Origin: an uncultured Ilumatobacter sp.
GTDB lineage: Bacteria; Actinomycetota; Acidimicrobiia; Acidimicrobiales; Ilumatobacteraceae
Assembly (NCBI GenBank): GCA_905182555.1
Contig: CAJJBX010000016.1
Coordinates: 1 to 64,000, forward strand
DNA length: 64,000 bases
Reading direction: 5' to 3'
Position numbers and translations under genes: made by a program. Positions 43,570 through 51,801 of the stretch are shown here, piece after piece. Every line of letters begins with the position of its first letter. The first letter of the stretch is position 1. A model generated the notes under the pieces. It did no database searches, was not told where the DNA came from, and saw nothing but the letters and a program-made list of their open reading frames with translations.

Positions 43570-44595
43570 ATGAGCGACGCTGCACCCGCACACGGAACCC
43601 AGGAATGGCTCGATCAGGTCGTTGAGCCAATCCTCGATCCTGATCGTCGGATCATTGATCCCCATCACCATCTGTGGCGTCCTGACGGTGCGCTCCCGTA
43701 CGGCCCCAACGAGCTGGCGTTCGACACTGCAAGCGGCCACAACGTTGTCGCCACTGTCTTCATCGAGTGCAGTTCGGCGTATCGCGCCGATGGTCCTCGC
43801 CACCTGAAGCCGGTCGGAGAAACCGAGTTCGTTGTCGCAAGCGCCGAGTATCTCGCTGCAGACGTGCCGTCGAGCCCGCCGATCGCAGCCATCATCGGCC
43901 ACACTGACCTTGCTGATACCGATCACCTCGACGAGGTTCTCGATGCGCACGTCGATGCCGGCAAAGGTCGCTTTCGCGGCATCCGCGACGCCCTCGCCCG
44001 CGCAACCGAGCCTGAAGCAATGATGATTCCAGCGGCCTACGCCGAAGACAAGTTCGAGGACCCGGCATTCGTTACCGGCGTCAAGCGCCTTGGCCAACGG
44101 GGCCTCACGTACGACACCTGGCACTACCACCATCAGAACCACCAGATGCTGTCACTTGCGAAGGCTGCGCCAGACACGATGATGGTGCTCGACCACTTCG
44201 GTACGCCGTGCGGTGTCGGCCAGTACGAAGGCAAGCGCGACGAGATCTTCGAGCAGTGGAAGCTCGACATCAGCGCACTCGCTGCCTGCGACAACGTCGT
44301 AGCCAAGATCGGTGGGCTCGCCATGCCTGACAACGGCTACGGCTTTCACCTCGCCGCCGCTCCCCCGACGTCCAACGAGTTCGTCGAGGCACAGGGTCGG
44401 TACTACCTCCACACAATCGAGGCATTCGGTCCCGGGCGGTGCATGTTCGAAAGCAACTTTCCCATCGACCGCTTCTCGCTCTCGTTCCCGGTCCTCTACA
44501 ACGGCCTGAAGAAGATCGCCGCACAGTTCAGCGATGCCGAACAAGACGAGATGTTCCTCGGGACTGCAGCTCGCGTCTACGCCATCGAGATCTGA
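43570..44595 (+). CDS. Amidohydrolase family protein
   Basis: 341 residues of the metal-dependent TIM-barrel hydrolases (amidohydrolase 2). The metal motif is IIDPHHHLW, with His/Asp ligands in GHTDL, VLDHFGTP (His) and ESNFPIDR (final Asp). It resembles 2-pyrone-4,6-dicarboxylate lactonase-like and L-fuconolactonase-like enzymes. The substrate is unknown. It converges with recA and shares a bidirectional terminator. Confidence 0.85.
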   Translation: MSDAAPAHGTQEWLDQVVEPILDPDRRIIDPHHHLWRPDGALPYGPNELAFDTASGHNVVATVFIECSSAYRADGPRHLKPVGETEFVVASAEYLAADVPSSPPIAAIIGHTDLADTDHLDEVLDAHVDAGKGRFRGIRDALARATEPEAMMIPAAYAEDKFEDPAFVTGVKRLGQRGLTYDTWHYHHQNHQMLSLAKAAPDTMMVLDHFGTPCGVGQYEGKRDEIFEQWKLDISALAACDNVVAKIGGLAMPDNGYGFHLAAAPPTSNEFVEAQGRYYLHTIEAFGPGRCMFESNFPIDRFSLSFPVLYNGLKKIAAQFSDAEQDEMFLGTAARVYAIEI

Positions 44596-44604
44596 CAGCT
44601 GAAA

Positions 44605-44667
44605 ACGTCAAAAAGCGGCCGAATGAAGCGCTGGTCAGGCCCGACCAGCGCCGTCGATTCGGCCGCT
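44605..44667. terminator. Nested-hairpin bidirectional terminator between amidohydrolase and recA
   Basis: Outer stem agcggccgaat (44614-44624) / attcggccgct (44657-44667) encloses inner stem gcgctggtc (44628-44636) / gaccagcgc (44643-44651). On the minus strand it is followed by CTTTTTGACGTTTTC, a good recA terminator. The plus-strand side has no T-run. Confidence 0.85.
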
Positions 44668-44690
44668 CGATGATGTGGAAACCGGTGTGA

Positions 44691-45767
44691 TCAGTCGAGT
44701 TTGATCGGCTGATCGTCGGCTGCGGTGAAGGCGTCCTCTGCTGCTTCAGCATCGTCGACGATGACCGGAGCGTTGGGATCTTCCTTCAGACCGCTGGCAA
44801 TGAGGACCTTGTCGCTGATCTCCATCATTATCTCAGGGTTGTTCCGGAGATAATCCTTGGCCTTTTCCCGACCCTGGCCGAGCTGCTCACCTTCGTAGGT
44901 GAACCAGGCGCCCGACTTCTTGACGATGGCCAAGTCGACCGACAGATCAACGAGGGAGCCTTCACGGCTGATGCCCTTGCCGTACATGATGTCAAACTCG
45001 GCCTGACGGAACGGCGGTGCCACCTTGTTTTTGACGACCTTGACACGGGTGCGGTTACCGACGATGTCAGTGCCGTCCTTCAACGCTTCGATGCGACGGA
45101 TGTCGAGACGAACCGACGAGTAGAACTTGAGCGCACGGCCACCGGGGGTGGTCTCGGGCGAACCGAACATGACGCCAATCTTCTCGCGCAACTGGTTGAT
45201 GAAGATACAAATCGTCTTGGTCTTGCTCAGGTTGCCCGTGAGCTTGCGGAGCGCCTGGCTCATCAGGCGAGCCTGCAGACCAACGTGCGTGTCGCCCATC
45301 TCGCCTTCGATCTCGGCACGGGGCGTCAGCGCTGCGACCGAGTCGATCACGATGACATCGATCGCGCCGGAGCGGGTCAGCATGTCGCAGATTTCGAGCG
45401 CCTGCTCACCGGTGTCCGGCTGCGAGATGAGGAGCTGATCGACGTCGACACCGATAGCTGCGGCGTAGATCGGATCCATCGCGTGCTCGGCGTCGATGTA
45501 GGCGCACACGCCGCCGTTGCGCTGAGCTTCGGCAACCACGTGCATAGCGAGCGTCGACTTACCCGAAGATTCAGGACCGAAGATTTCGGTCACGCGACCT
45601 CGTGCCTGATCCCCTTTCCGTGTTCGTCGACACCTACGGCACCGGCTCCATCCCCGACCCATGCGTTCGCCCATCTTCATGAGCCGTCGCGCACCGAACT
45701 GCTTGTCAATCTGAGCGAGTGCCATCTCGAGGGCCTTGCTCTGCTCCTTGTTGGTTCCTGATGCCAT
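44691..45767 (-). CDS. recA: RecA recombinase with an aberrant block before Walker A
   Basis: Strand-exchange and SOS co-protease, 358 residues from ATG 45767. Walker A ([12 protein letters not shown]), [24 protein letters not shown] (Walker B region) and the DNA-binding loops ([34 protein letters not shown]) are all normal. Between MKMGER and [11 protein letters not shown], however, where RecA always has about 26 residues ending STGxLxLDxALGxGGxPxG, it has 21 unrelated Arg-rich residues ([18 protein letters not shown] ...). The reading frame is kept. A recA this altered is unlikely to work, so an assembly or consensus fault is suspected. Two SOS-type boxes precede it. Confidence 0.9.
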   Translation of the reverse strand: MASGTNKEQSKALEMALAQIDKQFGARRLMKMGERMGRGWSRCRRCRRTRKGDQARGRVTEIFGPESSGKSTLAMHVVAEAQRNGGVCAYIDAEHAMDPIYAAAIGVDVDQLLISQPDTGEQALEICDMLTRSGAIDVIVIDSVAALTPRAEIEGEMGDTHVGLQARLMSQALRKLTGNLSKTKTICIFINQLREKIGVMFGSPETTPGGRALKFYSSVRLDIRRIEALKDGTDIVGNRTRVKVVKNKVAPPFRQAEFDIMYGKGISREGSLVDLSVDLAIVKKSGAWFTYEGEQLGQGREKAKDYLRNNPEIMMEISDKVLIASGLKEDPNAPVIVDDAEAAEDAFTAADDQPIKLD

Positions 45768-45978
45768 GGTGTCCGTCTCTCTTGCGTCCTGCCGTTCTCG
45801 GCGGGGGCGGCGGCTCGTTGCCAATTGGCAATGCCCGAATGACTTATTGGTTGCCACCATAAAGATGGGGTGTCACAGAGTTGATCGAAGTGCCGTTTGT
45901 TGCGCCTGCTCGGCGACTGGGCAAGTCGCTTCTTAACTCGCTTCTGAGCTTGTTGTTCGAATAACAGCAGTGTAACCA

Positions 45979-45994
45979 ACGAACGACTGTTCGG
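45979..45994. promoter_or_regulatory. SOS box upstream of recA, distal-pair member 1
   Basis: acgaacgactgttcgg contains CGAAC-GACT-GTTCG, a perfect core match to the actinobacterial LexA site. About 210 bases upstream of the recA ATG. Confidence 0.75.
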
Positions 45995-45998
45995 TCAA

Positions 45999-46013
45999 GG
46001 AACAACTGTTCGA
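45999..46013. promoter_or_regulatory. SOS box upstream of recA, member 2
   Basis: ggaacaactgttcga: GGAAC-AACT-GTTCGA, one mismatch in the left half. It starts 20 bases from the first box, about two helical turns, so two LexA dimers could bind side by side (inference). Confidence 0.6.
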
Positions 46014-46032
46014 ACAGCCAAGAAATCTTCAA

Positions 46033-46078
46033 GTCACCCGCACGACACCCGCAAGTCACCCGCACGTCACCCGCACGG
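46033..46078. repeat. Short direct repeats (CACCCGCAC units)
   Basis: Four units of the form gtcacccgcac in about 46 bases (one with ga, one ending caa), just downstream of the gene ending at 46089 and upstream of the recA SOS boxes. No function assigned. Confidence 0.6.
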
Positions 46079-46088
46079 CCGGAGAACG

Positions 46089-46517
46089 TCAGAGATCGAG
46101 ATCGGTCGGCAGCGCGTGGCGGACGATGAACTCGGCGTCGAAATCATCCGGCTGCACCGGTCGCATCGTGAGATCCAACGCCTGCCAGACCGTATACGAC
46201 AGCGGGTACGTCACGAGCGGCAACAGGAGCGCCGACGGGATGAAGAACACCAGGAGCGGCCCCACTGGAATCGTGGGCCAGACGACAACGAGAGCAACAG
46301 CCAGTACCACCAGTAGCGGACCGAGGGTGATGACAGCGGCCATCGCCGCAGCACCGAGTTCAAAGCCCACGTCACCACGCCGCCAACGCAGCCCGCACGT
46401 TTGGCAATGCGGCGCCTTCTCGAACCAGCCCGTGAAGAAGGCACCCCGACCGTTACAGCGCGGACATCTTCGAAGAGCTCCACGAGCGAGCATGCGAGCC
46501 ACCCCCGAACGAGTCAC
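46089..46517 (-). CDS. DUF983 family membrane protein with zinc ribbon
   Basis: About 134-142 residues. An N-terminal zinc-ribbon-like motif (CPRCNGRGAFF / CQTCGLRW) is followed by two long hydrophobic segments (AAAMAAVITLGPLLVVLAVAL; VGPLLVFFIPSALLLPLVTY). The start is GTG 46517 or ATG 46493. DUF983 proteins occur near respiratory genes in some phyla; here there is no such context. Confidence 0.8.
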   Translation of the reverse strand: MTRSGVARMLARGALRRCPRCNGRGAFFTGWFEKAPHCQTCGLRWRRGDVGFELGAAAMAAVITLGPLLVVLAVALVVVWPTIPVGPLLVFFIPSALLLPLVTYPLSYTVWQALDLTMRPVQPDDFDAEFIVRHALPTDLDL

Positions 46518-46610
46518 AACGACAGTCTACGGGGCCTCTGGACAACCCTCAGCGTGACTGATTGCACCGAACAATCGTGCAAGTGGTCACAGATTTGCCA
46601 GACTCTGTTG

Positions 46611-47419
46611 GTGCGTCGATCTCTCGCAGGACTTTTGCTCCTGGTTTCCTGCGTCTTGATGGCGATCTCGATCAGCACGTGGTGGTTCCAACACGTGGCT
46701 TTCTCGCCATCTACAGACACCTCGGTGGCGCACGCGATCCTCGGCCTGCAGATCGTCTCGTACGTGCGCTGCCAGGTCACGCAAGCGCCGATGCCGCTCC
46801 GCTCAACGTCTCCACGACCCAACTCAAAGAATTCGTCGAACAGATCTCGCGCCTCAACGACGGCGCTGCACTCATGCGTGGATTCGTCAGCGACGCGCAC
46901 GCCCGCCTGATCGGCGAGAACGACGCACCTGTCATCATCACACCAACTGAGCAGTACACAATCGTACGCGACGAACGTGCAGCTCTCTCCCCCGATCTGA
47001 CACTGCCCGTCCCGATCGTGGGGTCGCTGTCATTCATCAACACCGCCACGCGTTGGATAATGATCGCCTCCGCTGCCGGCGCACTCCTGCTGTTCATTGC
47101 TGGTTTCCTGACACGACCCGAACGCGGCGAACTGACCTTTGCACTTGCCGTTGGACTCGCCGTCACCGGGGTCGGCGTCATTCTCCTCGGCTACCTGGTT
47201 CCGGTCGGGCCCCTCACCGGGCTCTCGGAAAGCACCTGGATGGGGATTTTCCCGCGTCTCGCCAACAAATCGCTTGGTAGCACACTGCTCCTCGGCATCA
47301 CCTCGATCGTGTCTGGCGTGATCATCATGCTGGGGACCACGAGCCTGCGCCAGCGACGACAGCGCAGCACGCCGCTCAGCGTCAGTCGCTACCGCGAACA
47401 ACAAGCCTGGTCCCGCTAA
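46611..47419 (+). pseudogene. Multi-pass membrane protein with extracytoplasmic domain, one frame change near 46785
   Basis: GTG 46611 starts RRSLAGLLLLVSCVLMAISI, a first membrane segment, followed by WWFQHVAF and SVAHAILG in frame 3. After about 46785 the frame is 2: DAAPLNVSTTQLKEFVEQI, then WIMIASAAGALLLFIAGFLT, LAVGLAVTGVGVILLGYLV and TLLLGITSIVSGVIIML, three more membrane segments. The N-terminal pattern of one TM, a helical external domain and a C-terminal TM bundle is common in actinobacterial envelope proteins. A one-base indel joins the parts cleanly. Function unknown. Confidence 0.65.
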
Positions 47420-47469
47420 GTCGGACCACTTGGCTCGATCCCGACTTCGTTGCGATCCCGAAAACGAAC

Positions 47470-47513
47470 GAAGCCCCCGGCTGCGCTTCGGCAGCCAGAG
47501 GCTTCATTTCGTT
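47470..47513. terminator. Hairpin terminator between membrane gene and tRNA-Lys
   Basis: gaagcc ... cggctgc-gcttc-ggcagcc ... ggcttc stem-loop followed by atttcgtt on the plus strand and by gttcgttttc on the minus strand. It can serve both the plus-strand gene and the tRNA. Confidence 0.75.
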
Positions 47514-47514
47514 G

Positions 47515-47586
47515 TGCTTCCCCTGGGATTCGAACCCAGAACCAATTGATTAAGAGTCAACTGCTCTGCCATTGAGCTAGAGAAGC
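47515..47586 (-). tRNA. tRNA-Lys (anticodon CTT)
   Basis: Minus-strand cloverleaf: acceptor GCTTCTC/GGGAAGC, anticodon arm GTTGA-CTCTTAA-TCAAT with CTT at 34-36, T arm with GGTTCGAATCC, discriminator A. 72 bases, no encoded CCA. Confidence 0.94.
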
Positions 47587-47648
47587 AGGCGGGCGGAGAG
47601 GGTATCAAGCAATTTCTTGCCAGACACCCGCTCGATGCCTGCGAATGG

Positions 47649-47722
47649 GGTGGCCAAGGGGACTTGAACCCCCAACCGCCAGGATCACAACCTGGTGCTC
47701 TACCTATTGAGCTATGACCACC
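47649..47722 (-). tRNA. tRNA-His (anticodon GTG)
   Basis: Minus-strand cloverleaf: acceptor GTGGTCA/TGGCCAC with the extra G at -1 facing C73, the identity feature of tRNA-His. The anticodon arm CCAGG-TTGTGAT-CCTGG gives GTG, and the T arm has GGTTCAAGTCC. Confidence 0.94.
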
Positions 47723-47856
47723 ATGTAAGACGCTTAGTGTGCCAGGTCCCGCGGCAATCGACACCCTCGAATTCGACTCGTCGTTCGACAAATATCCGGC
47801 CGGCGCCGACTTGGCCCCGATCACATCAACTTCTGAAACACTGACATCTGCGTCTT

Positions 47857-48549
47857 TCATTGCGATGCGCAGAGGCTCGGCGAGATACCGAGTTTGACCA
47901 TCCGTTCGCGTGCGAACTCGGGCGGCTCGGGCGGCTCGGAGGTTCCACCTGCGGCGTACTTGGCAACAACCTCGGAGTCCTCAGCCCAGACGTGGCACGT
48001 GTTGAGGTTCATCTTCCACATGTCAGAACGCTCCATTGGAACGCCACTGTCGTATCCCCCGGGCTTGCTTGCATCGGAAGCCCGCATCGACCAGACACAC
48101 TGGATTGCGACCGGCGCCATCGCCTGGAGCAGCGCTGTGGTGTGTGTGCACGCACGCGGCCCGCCGAACAGCTCTTTGACCTTGTGCGTGAACCCACGCG
48201 CGATCGACAGCCCGACAAGCTTGCCGTAGTGCGGCTCGATCCGCGTGCATTCGAGGTTCGGGTGCGTCTCCATGTGCACCTTGGCTGCAACGATCTCCAT
48301 CGACGGGTACGACACTTCAATGTCGACCTGCATGTGATGAATAGTGAGCGGCTCGGGATCCTCCGGGAGGTACAAACCCGGCGGCTTCTGATCGCGTACG
48401 GCACCGCGGATCAACACGCGGTCAGGGGCCAACCTGAACGCACGGACCCTGTACTCCCGATCATGCAGGATCTCAAGTGGGTTTCCATCGGCATCGACGG
48501 GATCGTCGGAAAGAATCGAATCGTCAGCGAAGAGGTTTGGAGCACTCAT
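47857..48549 (-). CDS. DUF2889 family protein
   Basis: 230 residues, cytoplasmic. It matches DUF2889 in length and pattern: an early REYRVRAFRL, IHHMQVDIEVSYPSMEIVAAKV in the centre, GLSIARGFTHKVKELFGG, CTHTTALLQAMAPVAIQ, and a Cys/His-containing C-terminal region (NTCHVWAED). Function unknown. It is on the same strand as the two tRNAs. Confidence 0.75.
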   Translation of the reverse strand: MSAPNLFADDSILSDDPVDADGNPLEILHDREYRVRAFRLAPDRVLIRGAVRDQKPPGLYLPEDPEPLTIHHMQVDIEVSYPSMEIVAAKVHMETHPNLECTRIEPHYGKLVGLSIARGFTHKVKELFGGPRACTHTTALLQAMAPVAIQCVWSMRASDASKPGGYDSGVPMERSDMWKMNLNTCHVWAEDSEVVAKYAAGGTSEPPEPPEFARERMVKLGISPSLCASQ

Positions 48550-48690
48550 TGCGAGCCGACCGTACTGTCCGCCTGCATCGCGTCAAGGATCAGAGGCAGC
48601 CACCGGGGCTGGAGGCAGGTCAGTGTGAAACAACGCGTGGAAGGGTGGCTGCCTGTGCCGCCCAGCCAGCCACCTTGTCGGGCGACGACA

Positions 48691-48794
48691 GCCGAAACCA
48701 ACAATAGAAACCAACAGCCGAAACCAACAATAGAAACCAACAGCCGAAACCAACAGCCGAAACCAACAGCCGAAACCAACAATAGAAACCAACA
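48691..48794. repeat. 13-base tandem repeat (8 units, two variants)
   Basis: Eight tandem 13-mers of two types, gccgaaaccaaca (G) and atagaaaccaaca (A), in the order G-A-G-A-G-G-G-A. The unit is not a multiple of three and all frames are open, so the surrounding frame here is meaningless. It fills most of the 310-base gap between the divergent DUF2889 and TauE genes and may vary in unit number between strains. Confidence 0.92.
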
Positions 48795-48859
48795 GCCGGC
48801 TTGCACGTAGTGTGCGTCGAGTGGCAAATGCGGCGGCACCGACAACGACGAGGCCCGAC

Positions 48860-49624
48860 ATGCGCATCGTGGCTCTCGTTGGCCTCGCAGCGGGAGCGCT
48901 CGGCGGGCTCTTCGGGGTTGGCGGCGGTCTCATCATTGTGCCGGGCCTCGTCCTCGTCGCCAAGGTCGAACGACGCCTTGCTCACGGCACCTCGCTCGCA
49001 GCAACGTTGCCGATTGCGCTTGCGAGCCTCAGCACCTACGTCGTCCACGGCAGCGTCGACTGGGCGGTTGCTCCGTTGATGGCCATCGGCACCGTGACCG
49101 GGGCAGTCGCAGGCACCAAGCTGCTGACGATCCTGCCGAAACGAACGATCACCATCGTGTTCATCGTGACCGTCCTGGCAACGGCTGTCCGACTTCTCCT
49201 CGCCACCGAAGCCACTGGCCGCGACAACCTGACCGCCTGGTCAGGTGTGCTGCTGGTGGTCATCGGCCTGGCCACCGGCACGCTTTCGGGGCTGCTCGGA
49301 ATCGGCGGCGGCGTCGTCATGGTGCCCGTAATGGTGGTGCTGTTCGGCATGGTCCCCGTGATCGCTAAGGGCACCTCGGTCGCCGTGATCGTGCCGACCT
49401 CGATCATGGGAACCCTCAGCAACCGGTCCAACGCCAACGTCGACCTCAAGGTCGCAGCCGTCGCGGGCGGGTCCGGCGTCGTGTCGGCAATCGCAGGCGG
49501 AGTTATCGCCGATGGCATCAGCCCAGGGGTGGCGAACTTGATGTTCGCCTTCCTCCTCCTCTTCGTCGCCGGCACTCAGATTCTCACATTGCGATCTGAT
49601 CATGACGAGGTCGCCGTCGGCTGA
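48860..49624 (+). CDS. TauE/SafE-family anion exporter
   Basis: 254 residues from ATG 48860 (an in-frame GTG at 48812 would add 16 polar residues). There are two related halves, each opening with a glycine motif: GALGGLFGVGGGLIIVPG and GTLSGLLGIGGGVVMVPV. About eight membrane segments. The family exports sulfite, sulfoacetate or similar anions; substrate unknown. Starts 66 bases after the 13-base repeat. Confidence 0.9.
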   Translation: MRIVALVGLAAGALGGLFGVGGGLIIVPGLVLVAKVERRLAHGTSLAATLPIALASLSTYVVHGSVDWAVAPLMAIGTVTGAVAGTKLLTILPKRTITIVFIVTVLATAVRLLLATEATGRDNLTAWSGVLLVVIGLATGTLSGLLGIGGGVVMVPVMVVLFGMVPVIAKGTSVAVIVPTSIMGTLSNRSNANVDLKVAAVAGGSGVVSAIAGGVIADGISPGVANLMFAFLLLFVAGTQILTLRSDHDEVAVG

Positions 49625-49662
49625 TTGCAAAGTTGTGCGCCACCGTCGGCAACAATGACACC

Positions 49663-50256
49663 GTGCATGCCGCCGTCGTTCTCGCGCATCCCCGTGCGGA
49701 CAGCTATGCCCACGCTCTCGCCCAGCGTGCCGTCGATGGCCTCCAGGCCGCTGGCCACCGCGTCGATGTCATCGATCTCTACGCCGACGGGTTCCGGGCG
49801 GCAATGAGTGAAGCTGAGCGCGAGGCGTACCACGGTGACCAACCAATCCTCGATCCGCTCGTGCAAACATCGGCCGACTTGGTCCGCATTGTTGATGCCC
49901 TGATCTTCATCTATCCGACCTGGTGGAGCGGGTTGCCTGCGATTTTGAAAGGCTGGATGGAACGAGTGATGGTCCCGGGCGTGGGATTCACATTCGAAGA
50001 GCGGACGGGCAAGGTCCGGCCCGGCCTCACCAACGTTCGCCACCTGATTGGGATCTCGACATACGGATCGCCCAAGTCCATTGTTCGGGTGGTCAACGAC
50101 AACGGCCGGCGCACGATCATGCGAGCACTCCGTTTGAGCTGCGGGTTCGGCGTCCGGACGCGCTGGCACGGCCTGTACGCGATCGACACGTCGACTGTCG
50201 GACAACGGGCCGAGTTCGCCGCCCACATCGAACGGTCAATGACGGACCTGAGATGA
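49663..50256 (+). CDS. Flavodoxin-fold NAD(P)H quinone oxidoreductase, first of a pair
   Basis: 197 residues from GTG 49663. AAVVLAHPRADSYAHALA is the start of the KefF/MdaB/NQO1 type fold; IFIYPTWWSGLPAILKGWMERV is the flavin-binding signature. ISTYGSPK follows. The ATGA overlap with the next, related gene implies co-translation. Likely a two-electron quinone reductase. Confidence 0.88.
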   Translation: MHAAVVLAHPRADSYAHALAQRAVDGLQAAGHRVDVIDLYADGFRAAMSEAEREAYHGDQPILDPLVQTSADLVRIVDALIFIYPTWWSGLPAILKGWMERVMVPGVGFTFEERTGKVRPGLTNVRHLIGISTYGSPKSIVRVVNDNGRRTIMRALRLSCGFGVRTRWHGLYAIDTSTVGQRAEFAAHIERSMTDLR

Positions 50257-50840
50257 CACGGCGAGCCCTTGTGGTGTACTGCCATCCCTCCCCCACGTCG
50301 TTCGTTGCATCTGCGCGCGATCGAGTCGTTGCCGGCCTTGACTTTTCGGGTGCCGAGATTCGCTTGACCGATCTCTACGGCGAGGGCTTCAGACCAGAAC
50401 TGAGCGCCGACGAGCACGCCACACACCTCGATGCAGGGGTCGACCCCTCGATTGCATCCCATGCCGAGAACCTCATGTGGTGCGACACTCTCGTGCTCGT
50501 TTATCCGACTTGGTGGTCGGGGCAGCCAGCGATGCTCAAGGGTTGGTTCGACCGCGTCTGGGCGAGCGGCGTCGCCTGGGACCTCCCCGAAGGAGCGAAC
50601 CGCTTGGCACCGCGTCTCCGCAACGTTCGCAAGGTCGTTGCGGTGACGACACACGGATCACCAAAAAAAATCAACATGGTGGAGGGCGAAGGCGGCAAGC
50701 GAACAATCACCCGCAGCCTGCGCGCCATGTGTCATCCGCTCTGTCGCACTTCGTGGCTCGCGCTCTACAACATTGATCGGTGCTCCGAATCGGAGCGTTT
50801 GATGTTTCTTGACCGCGTCGAGCAGCGTCTCGGTCGCTGA
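50253..50840 (+). CDS. Flavodoxin-fold NAD(P)H quinone oxidoreductase, second of a pair
   Basis: 195 residues: ALVVYCHPSPTSFVASAR at the N-terminus, LVLVYPTWWSGQPAMLKGWF as the flavin loop, VTTHGSPKK, and a C-terminal helix. Similar to the gene before it and coupled to it by ATGA, so they arose by duplication and may form a heterodimer; this enzyme family works as dimers. Confidence 0.88.
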   Translation: MTRRALVVYCHPSPTSFVASARDRVVAGLDFSGAEIRLTDLYGEGFRPELSADEHATHLDAGVDPSIASHAENLMWCDTLVLVYPTWWSGQPAMLKGWFDRVWASGVAWDLPEGANRLAPRLRNVRKVVAVTTHGSPKKINMVEGEGGKRTITRSLRAMCHPLCRTSWLALYNIDRCSESERLMFLDRVEQRLGR

Positions 50841-50859
50841 GAGTCGATCAAGAACGGGG

Positions 50860-51768
50860 TCAGCCCGCGGCGAGAGCCGCGATAGCGACAGCCACGTCGG
50901 CGGCGACTTTCGCATTGTTCTCCGCGAGTGACAGGTTCGCTGGGATGCTTCGCCCTTCTGTCGCCTCGCCAATCCGGCCGAGCACGAACGGTGTGATTGC
51001 TGCACCCGTGACACCCTGCGCTTCGCACTCTGCGAGCGCTCCGGCCAGCACCTCGTCGAGATGGCTTGCATCAAGCTCGTCGGCTTCGGGGATCGGGACG
51101 GTGAGCAACATCGCCGACTGCGGACGAGTCAACGATGCAGCGATCCGAGCGACTTCATCAGCCGACTCAACCCGGTGCGGGATCGCCAGACCCGACGACC
51201 GGGTGTAGAACGCGGGGAACCAGTCGTGCTTCCAGCCAAGGACCGGAACGCCCATTGTTTCCAGGTACTCAAGCGTGCGCGGCAGGTCGAGGAACGCCTT
51301 TGCTCCGGCAGAGACGGCCACGACGCGATGGCGAGCAAGCGCATCGAGGTCTGCCGACACGTCACCCGTCGCTTCTGCGCCGCGGTGTACCCCGCCCAGG
51401 CCACCCGTCGCGAAGACGGTGACACCCGCAGCAGCAGCGATGGCTACTGACGCCGAGACGGTTGTCGCCCCGAATTCCCAGCGCTGGCCGACAGCAACGG
51501 CGATATCACGCTCGGCCGCCTTGCGGGCGTTTCCGAGGATCCGTTCGTGTTCGTTTGCTTCGAGCCCAAGCCGTACGACGCCATCAAGTACGGCGGTCAC
51601 AGCTGGAACTGCACCGCGACTGGAGATCGCGTCGAGGCAACGCTCTAATGCATCGGCGTTCGCAGGAGACGGCAGGCCGAGGTTAGAGAAAATCGTTGAC
51701 TCGAGCGCCACCACGGCACGCCCGGAGGCGAGTGCATCGGCAACAGGTACGGACAGCTTCGGTTGCAT
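50860..51768 (-). CDS. psuG: Pseudouridine-5'-phosphate glycosidase PsuG
   Basis: Splits pseudouridine phosphate into uracil and ribose-5-phosphate. 302 residues from ATG 51768. VALESTIFSNLGLP holds the catalytic Glu; VFATGGLGGVHRGAE and VVSAGAKAFLDLPRTLEYLET (read VSAGAKAFLDLPR) hold the metal and Lys/Asp sites. No psuK kinase lies next to it. Confidence 0.93.
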   Translation of the reverse strand: MQPKLSVPVADALASGRAVVALESTIFSNLGLPSPANADALERCLDAISSRGAVPAVTAVLDGVVRLGLEANEHERILGNARKAAERDIAVAVGQRWEFGATTVSASVAIAAAAGVTVFATGGLGGVHRGAEATGDVSADLDALARHRVVAVSAGAKAFLDLPRTLEYLETMGVPVLGWKHDWFPAFYTRSSGLAIPHRVESADEVARIAASLTRPQSAMLLTVPIPEADELDASHLDEVLAGALAECEAQGVTGAAITPFVLGRIGEATEGRSIPANLSLAENNAKVAADVAVAIAALAAG

Positions 51769-51801
51769 CACCAGCCGAAGGCTATGCCCCAGCACAACCG
51801 G

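Noticed and set aside
45600-45665. Intein or intron in recA
   Set aside because: The odd block is only about 63 bases and has no splicing or endonuclease motifs.
48691-48794. CRISPR array
   Set aside because: Units are 13 bases with no spacers between and only two fixed variants, so it is a minisatellite.
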